A stretch of 64,000 bases of DNA. Source: Myxococcus xanthus. Lineage in GTDB: Bacteria > Myxococcota > Myxococcia > Myxococcales > Myxococcaceae. The translations under genes were made by a program, and so were the position numbers. Numbering within the stretch: the stretch's first letter is position 1; the number at the start of each line of letters is the position of its first letter. The notes below the pieces were generated by a model that made no database searches, was not told the DNA's origin, and saw only the letters and a program-made list of their open reading frames with translations. The stretch is taken from assembly GCF_006402735.1 (NCBI RefSeq), contig NZ_CP017174.1:5211001-5275000 (forward strand), given 5' to 3'. Shown here piece by piece: positions 1 through 9,830 of the stretch.

Positions 1-272
1 GACAGCGCGGACAGGGCCGGCAGCCCCACGCTCATGCACAGGCCCAGCGTGGCCAACACAGGAACCATGCGAGGCGTGCGCCGCACCGTCTCCACCCGCT
101 GGACGTCCGCGAGCAGCAGCGTCCTGCCCCGGGCGACGACCCGCTCGGTCGTCACCCGCAGGCCGGCGTCCTGGAAGAGCGGCACTTCGGAAGGAGCGGG
201 CGGCGCAACAAGCGGGCGGTCCGGATACGCGGGAGTGGCGGGCACCGCGGACACGGCGAGAGGCTCAATCAT
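1..272 (-). CDS. DUF6232-like membrane protein (3' end outside window)
   Basis: The visible N-terminal 90 residues hold a Pro/Ala-rich lead-in, a segment reading VTTERVVARGRTLLLADVQR at about residues 41-60, then the start of a hydrophobic stretch (VPVLATLGLCMSVGLPAL). A short beta-type segment just before membrane helices is the layout of DUF6232-type proteins, whose function is unknown. The ATG at 270-272 overlaps the stop of the upstream receiver-like gene by 8 bases, so the two are probably co-transcribed. The remainder lies beyond position 1. The family call rests on the TxxRVVxxGRT segment only. Confidence 0.55.
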   Translation of the reverse strand, partial: MIEPLAVSAVPATPAYPDRPLVAPPAPSEVPLFQDAGLRVTTERVVARGRTLLLADVQRVETVRRTPRMVPVLATLGLCMSVGLPALSAL

Positions 273-678
273 GGGACGACTCGGTGGACGGCGGCACGGC
301 CCCGCCGGGAGAGATGAATACGGAACTCGGATGACCTGGAACGTGGGCCAGCAACACCCGGCGCAGCTCACCGAGCGGCCGGCCCAGCGCGAAACAGTCG
401 CGGGCGCCCAGCCGCAGGGCGAGTCCCACCAGCCGCTCATCGGCGAAGGGCACCAACACGATGATGGGCCCCTGGGGCGAAAGCTCCCGGGCGCGCTGAA
501 GCCGACGCTGGAGACTCTCACCGCGCTCGACGTGGACGAGCACGAGGTCCGGACACCCACCCGCCGGCGCGCCCGACTCCAGCGCGATGCCCAGCTCGGC
601 CAGCACGTCCATCAGGAGCGAGCTGAGCGACGCATCCCCTCCGAGCAGGAGGGCACGGGCGATGGACGAGGACTTCAC
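265..678 (-). CDS. Degenerate (pseudo-)receiver domain protein
   Basis: A 137-residue protein with the size and strand/helix rhythm of a CheY-like receiver. The opening LLLGGDASLSSLL aligns with the usual LVVDDDPxxxxLL, and PDLVLVHVERG aligns with PDLVLxDxxMP. The phosphate-accepting Asp is therefore replaced by His and the acidic pair is reduced to a single Asp, so normal phosphorylation is unlikely. The C-terminal 25 residues are a Pro/Ser-rich tail. The start is a GTG at 676-678 with no strong ribosome binding site. It lies 122 bases downstream of the NtrC-type regulator on the same strand and overlaps the next gene, which suggests an accessory protein of that signalling locus. Function unknown. 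Confidence 0.6.
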   Translation of the reverse strand: MKSSSIARALLLGGDASLSSLLMDVLAELGIALESGAPAGGCPDLVLVHVERGESLQRRLQRARELSPQGPIIVLVPFADERLVGLALRLGARDCFALGRPLGELRRVLLAHVPGHPSSVFISPGGAVPPSTESSHD

Positions 679-800
679 GTTGCAACATCAAGCAATGCCC
701 ATGCCCGCTGTCCCCGCCCCGAGAGCCCGGGCAACGTGCGGGCGAACCGTTGCATCACGCCAGACGTCCCTGGCGGATTACCACGGTGTCCAGAGCGCCC

Positions 801-2148
<1,348 letters not shown>

Positions 2149-2159
<11 letters not shown>

Positions 2160-4257
2160 ACCGCTCCTCCCCGCTGGGCTTCGCGATGGGCCAGAGCACG
2201 GTGACGCAGGTGCCCCGGCCCTCCTCGCTCTCCAGCTCCAGCCGGCCACCATGGTTGCGCACGACGTGGGCCACCATCGTCAGCCCCAGTCCCGTGCCCT
2301 GTCCCCGCTTCTTGGTGGTGAAGAAGGGGTCGAATACCTGATTGAGGTGCTCCCTGGGAATGCCGCAGCCGTCATCGCGGAGGGTGAGCGCCACCAGCCC
2401 CCACGGCTCCGCCTCCGGCACCGCCGCGGACAGCGTCACCTGCCCGCCCTCGCCACACGCGTGGCAGGCGTTGAGCGCCAGGTTCACCAGCACCTGCTGG
2501 AGCTGGTCCGGGTCCGCCGCCAGTGGAGGCAGCGTCTCTGGCACTGTCACCTCGAAGCGAACCCCGCGCCGCTCCACCTCCATGCGCAGCAACTCCTGGA
2601 CGTCATGGAGCAGGGAGATGAGCGGCACTGGCCGCACCGCCGTGGGCTGGAGGCGCGAGAAGTCCAGGAGCTGCCGCAGCGTGCGGCTCACCCGGTCGAT
2701 CTGCTCGATGATGACGGCGATGCCAGGCCACTGCGGGTGTTCCTTTCCCAGCTTGCCCAGCACGTACTCCGCGCGCCCACGCACCACGCCAAGCGGCGTG
2801 CCAATCTCATGCGCGATACCGGCGGCGAGCACGCCCACCGTGGCCAGCTTCTCCGCGCGCAGCAGCTGCGTCTCCAGCGCGCGCACGTTGCTCAGGTCCT
2901 CCACCACCAACAAGGTATGGACCTCCGGGTGGCGCGCCTCCAGCGGCACCGCGTGAAGGTTGAACCGGCCCTCGTCGCCGAAGAGCACCAGTGTCTCTCC
3001 CAGGATGCTGTGGGCGCGCGACTCGCTCGCGGCGGCGGCCACCAGGGCGCGAATCCGGGACACCACCGGCGCCGGGGCCTGAGGGAAGGCCGTCTCCAGC
3101 GGCGCGCCAATGGCGTCCGGAGGCATGCGCTCGCGGAGCACCTGGTTCACCGCGCTGATGCGCCCGTCCACCGTGAGCGCAAGCACCCCGGAAGGAATGT
3201 GGTCGAGAATCTTCTGCGTCTTGTCGTGCAGGTGCGCCAGCTGGTCCGCGTGCTGGCGACTCTCACGCAAGGCGGCCGCGCGCCGCTGCGCCAGCACCAC
3301 GTACACGGCGAACGTCACCAGGAAGAGCGCCACCAACAGCGCCGCGGCCATGAGCCGCCAGATGAGGGCCTGCTGATGCGAGCGCAGCGTCGCGGTGGAC
3401 ACCAACGTGGCCGCGGCCCAGTGGCTGCCACCGCGGACGCGGATGGGCGTGAACACGGCGATGGCCTCCGAGCGGCCCAGGCCCAATCGCTCGGCCTCCT
3501 CCGCGCGCAGTGGCAACGCGCCTCGTTCGCCCTCGCGCATGCGCGCCGCCAGCGCCGCGAAGCCCGGCACCGATGCGCCCTCCGTCTCCAGCCGCCGGAA
3601 CCAGTCCGCCAGGGTGGCATCGCTCGCGGAGGTCGGCTGGCCATACGCGCCCAGGAGCAACAACCGCGCGTCCGGGTCCGACGTCACGATGCGCAGCGGC
3701 GTGAAGAAGGACGTCGTGTCGACCAGCACCGCCACCGCGCCCTCGGGCCGGCCTTGCGCATCCTCGGGCAGCGCCGTGGCCATGACCCGCAGCGAATCCA
3801 AGCCGCCATCCTCCATGGGAGGCGACAGGGTGACGTCCCCCGGCGGCCGCAGCAGGGCCCGCCGGCCCGCCTCCGCCATCTGCGCCAGCACGGGCCCACG
3901 TGCCACCTGCTTGCCCATGCGCCGGTCCAACATGCGCAGCCATTCCTTGCCGCTGGCGTCGTAGGCGATGAGGACCTTGTACTGGCCCACCGCCTCCAAC
4001 AGCGCCCGCATCTCCCGCCGGTGCTCCGCCAGCGTGCCGGGCTGGGACATGAGCTCCCCGGCGAAGCGCAGGTCCTCCGCCACGTCCTCCAGCGTCTCCG
4101 CCACCCCGCGCGTGGCCTCGTCCAGCTGGGCCTGGCGCTCCACCGCGAACTGGTGCCACTGGGCCGCCCGGTTGCGCTCCAACAGGGTGAACACCCCCAC
4201 CCCCACCGTCGTGAGGGCGACAAAGAGCAGCAGGACGGGAACGAGCGCGTACCGCAT
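2149..4257 (-). CDS. Membrane sensor histidine kinase (NtrB type)
   Basis: A 702-residue transmembrane kinase. TM1 spans about residues 4-25, a periplasmic sensor of about 270 residues follows, and TM2 spans about 298-323. Next comes a cytoplasmic PAS-like segment (about 345-455, starting KILDHIPSGVLALTVDG). The HisKA domain has phospho-acceptor His-483 in AAGIAHEIGTPLG. The ATPase domain has an N-box (LVNLALNACHACG), G1 (DDGCGIP) and G2 (GTGLGLTMV). It should phosphorylate the sigma-54 activator encoded directly downstream. The periplasmic domain may be a dCache-type ligand sensor, but no ligand can be named. The 153-base gap to the divergent tetR-type gene should hold promoters for both directions. 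Confidence 0.92.
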
Positions 4258-4349
4258 GGCCCGCGGAGTCTAACCGCCAGCCCCTCCCCAACCCCTTGAA
4301 ATAGCAGGGAAATCAAGAAGCTCGCCGGCCAGGGGGCCCACTTTGGCGA

Positions 4350-4392
4350 TTGACACCTCGCGTCGAGCGCTGCTACCTACCGGTCGGTAGGT
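4350..4392 (+). promoter_or_regulatory. Promoter and palindromic TetR operator of the aib operon
   Basis: A perfect inverted repeat, ACCTACCG-GT-CGGTAGGT, lies at 4375-4392, 18 bases before the GTG of the TetR-family gene. A TTGACA hexamer sits at 4350-4355 and a weak -10-like TACCTA at 4374-4379 (18-base spacer), so the operator would cover the -10 region and block transcription when bound. This fits autoregulation of the operon by its own first gene. The hexamers are read by eye; the palindrome is unambiguous. Confidence 0.75.
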
Positions 4393-4410
4393 CTCAAGGA
4401 GGGAGCAGAC

Positions 4411-5097
4411 GTGACGAACACCGGAGGACGGAAGCCGGACGAGGGCGAGCGCTACCGAGCCATCCTGGAAACGGCGGCGAGGCTCATCTGCGACCGGGGG
4501 TACGAGGGCACGTCGATGCAGGAGATTGCCGCCGCGTGCCGGATGACGAAGGCGGGCCTCTACCACCACATCCAGAACAAGGAGCAGCTGCTCTTCGCCA
4601 TCATGAACTACGGGATGGACCTGTTCGAGGAGCAGGTCCTCTCGCGGGTTCAGGACATCGCGAATCCAGTGGAGCGGCTTCGCGCGTGCATGCGCCACAA
4701 CATCCTGCTGGTGACGCGGGGGTGGAGCAAGGAGGTCATCATCATCCTCCACGAGCACGCCACGCTCACCGGCGAGACGCGCGCCTTCATCGACGCCCGG
4801 AAGAAGAAGTACGTGGACTTCCTGGAGGAGGCCTTCGCGCAGGCCTCGCAGCAGGGCCTTATCCGCCCCGTGGACCCGACGGTGGGCGCCTTCTCGTTCC
4901 TGGGAATGGTGCTGTGGATCTACAAGTGGTTCAAGCCAGACGGGCGCCTCACGGACGAGCAGATCGCCGACGGCATGGTGGACATGCTGTTCCCGCCCTT
5001 CGCCGCCGCTGGTGACACCGCCGGACAGGCAGGGCCCTCCCCGTTGCGCATGGTGCCGAGCGTGTCGGCCACCGGCACGGATTCGGAGGACGCATGA
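4411..5097 (+). CDS. aibR: TetR-family regulator of isovaleryl-CoA synthesis (AibR-like)
   Basis: A 228-residue TetR/AcrR regulator. The N-terminal helix-turn-helix covers about residues 15-60 (TSMQEIAAACRMTKAGLYHH, then NKEQLL), followed by an all-helical ligand domain. Translation begins at GTG 4411 behind the strong site AAGGAGGGAGC. The gene heads an operon whose order matches the Myxococcus aib locus exactly; there AibR is reported to sense isovaleryl-CoA and repress the operon. The palindrome immediately upstream is the likely operator. Its stop codon overlaps the ATG of the next gene (ATGA). The gene name rests mainly on this context. Confidence 0.87.
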   Translation: MTNTGGRKPDEGERYRAILETAARLICDRGYEGTSMQEIAAACRMTKAGLYHHIQNKEQLLFAIMNYGMDLFEEQVLSRVQDIANPVERLRACMRHNILLVTRGWSKEVIIILHEHATLTGETRAFIDARKKKYVDFLEEAFAQASQQGLIRPVDPTVGAFSFLGMVLWIYKWFKPDGRLTDEQIADGMVDMLFPPFAAAGDTAGQAGPSPLRMVPSVSATGTDSEDA

Positions 5098-5891
5098 AGA
5101 CGGCGCGCTGGTGCTCGCTGGAGGAGGCGGTGGCCTCCATTCCGGATGGCGCGTCGCTGGCCACCGGCGGCTTCATGCTGGGCCGCGCCCCCATGGCGCT
5201 GGTGATGGAAATCATCGCGCAGGGCAAGCGCGACCTGGGCCTCATCTCCCTCCCCAACCCGCTGCCCGCGGAGTTCCTCGTGGCGGGCGGCTGTCTGGGC
5301 AAGCTGGAGATTGCCTTCGGCGCGCTGAGCCTTCAGGGCCGCGTGCGTCCCATGCCCTGCCTCAAGCGGGCCATGGAGCAAGGCACCCTCGCCTGGCGCG
5401 AACATGACGGCTACCGCGTCGTCCAGCGGCTGCGCGCCGCGTCCATGGGCCTGCCCTTCATCCCCGCGCCGGACGCGGACGTGTCCGGGCTGGCGCAGAC
5501 GGAGCCGCCGCCCACGGTGGAGGACCCCTTCACCGGCCAGCGCGTGGCGGTGGAGCCGGCGTTCTATCCGGACGTGGCGCTGATCCACGCGCGCGCCGCG
5601 GACGAGCGCGGCAACCTCTACATGGAAGACCCGACCACGGACCTGCTGGTGGCGGGCGCGGCGAAGCGGGTGATTGCCACGGTGGAGGAGCGGGTGGCGA
5701 AGCTGCCTCGCGCCACCCTGCCCGGCTTCCAGGTGGACCGCATCGTCCTGGCCCCCGGTGGCGCCCTGCCCACCGGCTGCGCAGGGCTCTACCCGCACGA
5801 TGACGCGATGCTGGCCCGCTACCTGTCGCTGGCGGAGACGGGCCGCGAGGCGGAGTTCCTGGAAACGCTGCTGACGCGGAGGGCGGCATGA
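5094..5891 (+). CDS. aibA: 3-methylglutaconyl-CoA decarboxylase subunit A
   Basis: A 265-residue protein of the CoA-transferase family I alpha-subunit fold (glutaconate CoA-transferase subunit A type), with an N-terminal SLEEAVASIPDGASLATGGF segment and the usual glycine-rich turns. In Myxococcus, AibA with AibB does not transfer CoA. It decarboxylates 3-methylglutaconyl-CoA to 3,3-dimethylacrylyl-CoA, the third step of the mevalonate-linked route to isovaleryl-CoA, the iso-branched fatty acid primer. It overlaps both neighbours by ATGA junctions, as expected for subunits made in equal amounts. The function comes from family knowledge and operon order. Confidence 0.9.
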   Translation: MKTARWCSLEEAVASIPDGASLATGGFMLGRAPMALVMEIIAQGKRDLGLISLPNPLPAEFLVAGGCLGKLEIAFGALSLQGRVRPMPCLKRAMEQGTLAWREHDGYRVVQRLRAASMGLPFIPAPDADVSGLAQTEPPPTVEDPFTGQRVAVEPAFYPDVALIHARAADERGNLYMEDPTTDLLVAGAAKRVIATVEERVAKLPRATLPGFQVDRIVLAPGGALPTGCAGLYPHDDAMLARYLSLAETGREAEFLETLLTRRAA

Positions 5892-6628
5892 GCGCGACGC
5901 TGGACATCACCCCGGCGGAGACCGTGGTCGCCCTGCTGGCGCGGCAGATTGATGACGGCGGCGTGGTGGCCACGGGCGTGGCTTCACCGCTGGCCATCCT
6001 GGCCATCGCCGTGGCGCGCGCGACGCATGCGCCGGACCTGACGTACCTGGCCTGCGTGGGCTCGCTGGACCCGGAGATTCCCACGCTTTTGCCCTCCTCC
6101 GAGGACCTGGGCTACCTGGATGGCCGGTCCGCGGAAATCACCATTCCGGACCTGTTCGACCACGCGCGGCGCGGCCGGGTGGACACCGTCTTCTTCGGCG
6201 CGGCCGAGGTGGATGCCGAAGGCCGCACCAACATGACGGCCAGCGGCAGCCTGGACAAGCCGCGGACGAAGTTCCCCGGCGTGGCGGGCGCCGCGACGCT
6301 GCGGCAGTGGGTGCGCCGGCCGGTGTTGCTGGTGCCGCGCCAGTCGCGCCGCAACCTGGTGCCGGAGGTGCAGGTCGCCACCACGAGAGACCCTCGCCGG
6401 CCGGTGACGCTCATCTCCGACCTGGGCGTGTTCGAACTGGGCGCGTCCGGCGCACGGCTGCTCGCGCGGCACCCGTGGGCCTCGGAAGAGAGCATCGCGG
6501 AGCGCACCGGCTTCGCCTTCCAGGTCCCCGAATCGCTGCCCGTCACCCCGCTGCCGGATGCCCGCACGGTGGCGGCCATTCGCGCCATCGATCCGCACGG
6601 CTACCGCGACGCGCTCGTCGGCGCCTGA
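5888..6628 (+). CDS. aibB: 3-methylglutaconyl-CoA decarboxylase subunit B (Cys-56)
   Basis: A 246-residue protein with the glutaconate CoA-transferase beta-subunit fold. True CoA-transferases carry a catalytic Glu in this region; here the aligned segment reads LTYLACVGSLDPE with Cys-56 in its place, the substitution I recall for the Myxococcus decarboxylase AibB. That supports decarboxylation rather than CoA transfer. The family's oxyanion glycine segment is seen as PGVAGAATL. The start overlaps aibA (ATGA at 5888-5891), and aibC follows after 47 bases. AibA and AibB form a heteromeric cytoplasmic enzyme. Exact catalytic details are from memory of the family, not visible here. Confidence 0.9.
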   Translation: MSATLDITPAETVVALLARQIDDGGVVATGVASPLAILAIAVARATHAPDLTYLACVGSLDPEIPTLLPSSEDLGYLDGRSAEITIPDLFDHARRGRVDTVFFGAAEVDAEGRTNMTASGSLDKPRTKFPGVAGAATLRQWVRRPVLLVPRQSRRNLVPEVQVATTRDPRRPVTLISDLGVFELGASGARLLARHPWASEESIAERTGFAFQVPESLPVTPLPDARTVAAIRAIDPHGYRDALVGA

Positions 6629-6675
6629 GCAGGGCCGTTCCCCTTCCACGAATTCAGATGCACGGAGGCACCTAG

Positions 6676-7713
6676 ATGAAAGCCGTCGTACTGCGCAGCT
6701 TTGGTGAAGCGGGCAACCTGAAGATGGAGACCGTGCCCATGCCCCGTCCCGGGCGTGGCGAGGTCCTCCTGCGCGTGCATGCCTGTGGCGTCTGCTACCA
6801 CGACGTCATCAACCGCCGAGGCAACCTGCCCCGCACCAGCGTGCCCGCGATTCTCGGCCACGAGGCCGCAGGTGAAGTCATTGAAGTCGGCCCGGACACG
6901 CCGGGCTGGAAGACGGGAGACCGCGCCGCGACGCTCCAGCGCATGTCGTGTGGCGACTGCGCCCTGTGCCGCAGCGGGCGCAACAGCCTCTGCAAGACGG
7001 ACAACCGCTTCTTCGGCGAGGAGCTGGCCGGTGGCTACGCCCAGTTCATGGTGGCCCCCGTCGGCGGCCTGGGTCGGGTGCCGGCGTCGCTGCCCTGGAA
7101 CGAGGCGGCCACGGTGTGCTGCACCACCGGCACGGCCGTCCACACGGTGCGCACGCGAGGCAAGGTGCGCGCGGGCGAGACGGTGCTCATCACCGGCGCC
7201 AGCGGCGGCGTGGGCCTGTCCTCCGTGCAGCTCGCGCGGCTGGACGGCGCGCGCGTCATCGCGGTGACGTCCAGCGAGGCGAAAGTACAGGCGCTGAAGG
7301 AGGCGGGCGCGGACGAGGTCATCGTGTCGCGCGGGCTGGACTTCGCGTCGGACGTCCGCAAGCGCACCCAGGGCGCGGGCGTGGACGTGGCCGTCGAAAT
7401 CGTCGGCAGCGCCACGTTCGACCAGACGCTGAAGTCCATGGCGCCCGGAGGCCGCGTGGTGGTGGTGGGCAACCTGGAGTCGGGGATGGTGCAGCTCAAC
7501 CCGGGGCTCGTCATCGTCAAGGAGCTGGAGATCCTGGGGGCCTACGCCACCACACAGGCGGAGCTGGACGAGGCCCTGCGCCTGACGGCCACCGGCGGCG
7601 TGCGGCAGTTCGTGACGGACGCGGTGCCCCTGGCCGAGGCCGCGAAGGCTCACTTCCGGCTGGAGAACCGCGAAGTGGCGGGCCGGCTGGTGCTGGTGCC
7701 CCCCGAGGCGTGA
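6676..7713 (+). CDS. aibC: Zinc-type MDR reductase (AibC-like, dimethylacrylyl-CoA reductase)
   Basis: A 345-residue medium-chain dehydrogenase/reductase. Catalytic-zinc ligands are suggested by Cys-40 (CGVCYHD) and His-62/Glu-63 (GHEAAGEV). A structural zinc lobe has Cys-92, -95, -98 and -106 (CGDCALC and LC). The nucleotide-binding motif is ITGASGGVGLSSVQ. In Myxococcus, AibC reduces 3,3-dimethylacrylyl-CoA to isovaleryl-CoA, the last step of the alternative pathway. A clear ribosome binding site (GGAGG at 6664-6668) precedes ATG 6676. Family membership is certain; the substrate is inferred from its place between aibB and mvaS. Confidence 0.9.
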   Translation: MKAVVLRSFGEAGNLKMETVPMPRPGRGEVLLRVHACGVCYHDVINRRGNLPRTSVPAILGHEAAGEVIEVGPDTPGWKTGDRAATLQRMSCGDCALCRSGRNSLCKTDNRFFGEELAGGYAQFMVAPVGGLGRVPASLPWNEAATVCCTTGTAVHTVRTRGKVRAGETVLITGASGGVGLSSVQLARLDGARVIAVTSSEAKVQALKEAGADEVIVSRGLDFASDVRKRTQGAGVDVAVEIVGSATFDQTLKSMAPGGRVVVVGNLESGMVQLNPGLVIVKELEILGAYATTQAELDEALRLTATGGVRQFVTDAVPLAEAAKAHFRLENREVAGRLVLVPPEA

Positions 7714-7762
7714 GCGAAGCGGCGGCTGGAATCCAGAGCACGACAAGGAATCGAGGAGTCCG

Positions 7763-9019
7763 ATGAAGAAGCGCGTGGGAATCGAAGCGTTGGCGGTCGC
7801 GGTGCCGTCCCGGTACGTGGACATCGAAGACCTGGCCCGGGCACGGGGCGTGGACCCGGCCAAGTACACGGCGGGCCTGGGCGCCCAGGAGATGGCCGTC
7901 ACCGACCCCGGCGAGGACACCGTGGCCCTGGCGGCCACCGCGGCGGCCCGCCTCATCCGTCAGCAGGGCGTGGACCCGTCGCGCATCGGCATGCTGGTGG
8001 TGGGCACGGAGACGGGCATCGACCACTCGAAGCCCGTCGCCTCGCACGTGCAGGGCCTGCTGAAGCTGCCGCGCACCATGCGGACCTACGACACGCAGCA
8101 CGCGTGTTACGGCGGCACCGCCGGGTTGATGGCGGCGGTGGAGTGGATTGCGTCCGGCGCGGGCGCGGGCAAGGTGGCCGTGGTCATCTGTTCGGACATC
8201 GCGCGCTATGGGCTGAACACCGCGGGCGAGCCCACCCAGGGCGGCGGCGCGGTGGCGCTGCTGGTCTCCGAGCAACCCGACCTGCTCGCCATGCACGTTG
8301 GCCTCAACGGCGTTTGCACCATGGACGTGTATGACTTCTGGCGGCCCGTGGGCCGGCGGGAGGCGCTGGTGGACGGACACTACTCCATCACCTGCTACCT
8401 GGAGGCCCTGTCCGGCGCTTACCGGGGCTGGCGCGAGAAGGCCCTGGCGGCGGGCCTGGTCCGCTGGTCGGACACGCTGCCCGGCGAACAGCTGGCGCGC
8501 ATCGCCTACCACGTACCCTTCTGCAAGATGGCCCGGAAGGCCCACACCCAGCTGCGCCTGTGCGACCTGGAGGATGCGGCGGGCGCGGCGGCTTCGACGG
8601 CAGAGTCGCGGGAGGCGCAGGCGAAGTCGGCTGCCAGCTATGACGCGCAGGTGGCGACTTCACTGGGACTCAACTCGCGCATCGGAAACGTGTACACCGC
8701 GTCCCTCTACCTGGCGCTGGCGGGAATGCTGCACCGCGAGGCCGGCGCGCTGGCGGGACAGCGCATTGGCCTGCTGTCCTACGGCAGCGGCTGCGCGGCC
8801 GAATTCTACTCCGGCACGGTGGGCGAGAAGGCCGCCGAGCGGATGGCGAAGGCGGACCTGGAGGCGGTGCTGGCCCAGCGCGAGCGCGTCTCCATCGAGG
8901 AATACGAGCGCCTGATGAAGCTGCCGGCGGATGCGCCCGAGGCCGTGGCCCCGTCGCCCGGTGCCTTCCGGCTGACGGAGATTCGCGACCACCGCCGCCA
9001 GTACGCCGAAGGGACCTGA
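7763..9019 (+). CDS. mvaS: Hydroxymethylglutaryl-CoA synthase
   Basis: A 418-residue HMG-CoA synthase condensing acetyl-CoA with acetoacetyl-CoA. The catalytic residues are visible: Glu-83 in GTETGIDHSKP, the acyl-accepting Cys-115 in QHACYGGTAGL, and the His of YHVPFCKMARK. The late motif LLSYGSGCAAEF is also present. HMG-CoA is the branch point to mevalonate and isoprenoids and, through 3-methylglutaconyl-CoA, to the AibA-C route. The gene lies 49 bases after aibC with GAGG upstream of ATG 7763. It closes the operon: a 10-base-pair hairpin follows 35 bases after the stop. The hydratase (LiuC) needed between HMG-CoA and AibAB is not in this window. Confidence 0.95.
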   Translation: MKKRVGIEALAVAVPSRYVDIEDLARARGVDPAKYTAGLGAQEMAVTDPGEDTVALAATAAARLIRQQGVDPSRIGMLVVGTETGIDHSKPVASHVQGLLKLPRTMRTYDTQHACYGGTAGLMAAVEWIASGAGAGKVAVVICSDIARYGLNTAGEPTQGGGAVALLVSEQPDLLAMHVGLNGVCTMDVYDFWRPVGRREALVDGHYSITCYLEALSGAYRGWREKALAAGLVRWSDTLPGEQLARIAYHVPFCKMARKAHTQLRLCDLEDAAGAAASTAESREAQAKSAASYDAQVATSLGLNSRIGNVYTASLYLALAGMLHREAGALAGQRIGLLSYGSGCAAEFYSGTVGEKAAERMAKADLEAVLAQRERVSIEEYERLMKLPADAPEAVAPSPGAFRLTEIRDHRRQYAEGT

Positions 9020-9054
9020 CGCGGGGCGCCGGGCGCCCATCCCAGACGCGTGAC

Positions 9055-9082
9055 GAGGCACCGGCAGGCTCCCCGGTGCCTC
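9055..9082 (+). terminator. Hairpin terminator after mvaS
   Basis: Perfect 10-base arms GAGGCACCGG and CCGGTGCCTC with an 8-base loop, 35 bases after the mvaS stop and followed by a C/T-rich stretch rather than a T-run. This is a plausible end of the aib operon transcript. Confidence 0.55.
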
Positions 9083-9163
9083 CCCTTCCGCCGCCGTCTC
9101 CCTACCGTGAATCCCTGAACCCCTGCCTCGACAAACGGGGCACGGCTGAAAGGAGACGGAATC

Positions 9164-9649
9164 ATGGCGGACCTACCTGCCCGCAGAGGCGGAGGCATGC
9201 TGGGAGCCCCGCGCGGCTGGGACCCCTTCGAGCGCATGCAGGAGCTCTTGGGATTCGACCTCGGCCGGATGCTCGGCCCCCAGGGCACACGGGAAGGCGG
9301 CTTCGCGCCCGACTTCGAGGTGAAGGAGACCCAGGATGCCTTCATCTTCAAGGCCGATGTCCCCGGCGTGGAGGAGAAGGACCTGGAAATCACCCTCGCG
9401 GAGAACCGGCTGACCATCAGCGGCAAGCGGGAAGAAGAGCGCCGCGACGAAGGCGACCGCTATTACGCCTACGAGCGCAACTATGGCTCGTTCAGCCGCA
9501 CCTTCACGCTCCCCCGAGGCGTGAATGCCGACGACGTCCAGGCGGACTTCAAGAGTGGCGTCCTCAACGTGCGCATCCCCAAGAAGTCCGAGGAGCAGCC
9601 CAAACGCATCAAGGTCGGCGGCGAACGCGGTGAGAAGGCGAAGGCCTGA
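9164..9649 (+). CDS. Small heat-shock protein (Hsp20, SP21/HspA type)
   Basis: A 161-residue alpha-crystallin-family chaperone. The N-terminal arm is Arg/Gly-rich (about 1-48). The alpha-crystallin domain (about 50-145) shows FEVKETQDAFIFKADVPGV, the conserved GVLNVRIPK near the domain end, and a charged tail. A strong ribosome binding site (AAAGGAGACGG) precedes ATG 9164. It closely resembles in layout the Stigmatella stress protein SP21, which accumulates under heat and during development. It should form oligomers that hold unfolded proteins. Single-gene transcription is likely, since a GC hairpin follows. Confidence 0.93.
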   Translation: MADLPARRGGGMLGAPRGWDPFERMQELLGFDLGRMLGPQGTREGGFAPDFEVKETQDAFIFKADVPGVEEKDLEITLAENRLTISGKREEERRDEGDRYYAYERNYGSFSRTFTLPRGVNADDVQADFKSGVLNVRIPKKSEEQPKRIKVGGERGEKAKA

Positions 9650-9671
9650 GCCACTTCGCTGAGCAACCCCG

Positions 9672-9688
9672 GGGGCCCCGCGGGCCCC
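9672..9688 (+). terminator. GC-rich hairpin downstream of hsp20
   Basis: Perfect 7-base arms (GGGGCCC and GGGCCCC) around a CGC loop, 22 bases after the hsp20 stop, with no T-run. Possible terminator only. Confidence 0.4.
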
Positions 9689-9830
9689 GCCGGGTGAGCC
9701 CGGCGAATCGGCGCATCAAGGCAAACAATCGGATGGACGCCTCCGGACACCCGCGCTTCGGGTGGCAAGGGCCGCCCGGAGGCGTCCGCGCATTGCGACC
9801 CGCACAGCCGCGGCATATACATCAGACATC

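Noticed and set aside
679..800. Possible sigma-54 promoter in the gap after the NtrC-type gene
   Set aside because: GG and GC pairs occur, but none has the required 10-base spacing of a -24/-12 element.
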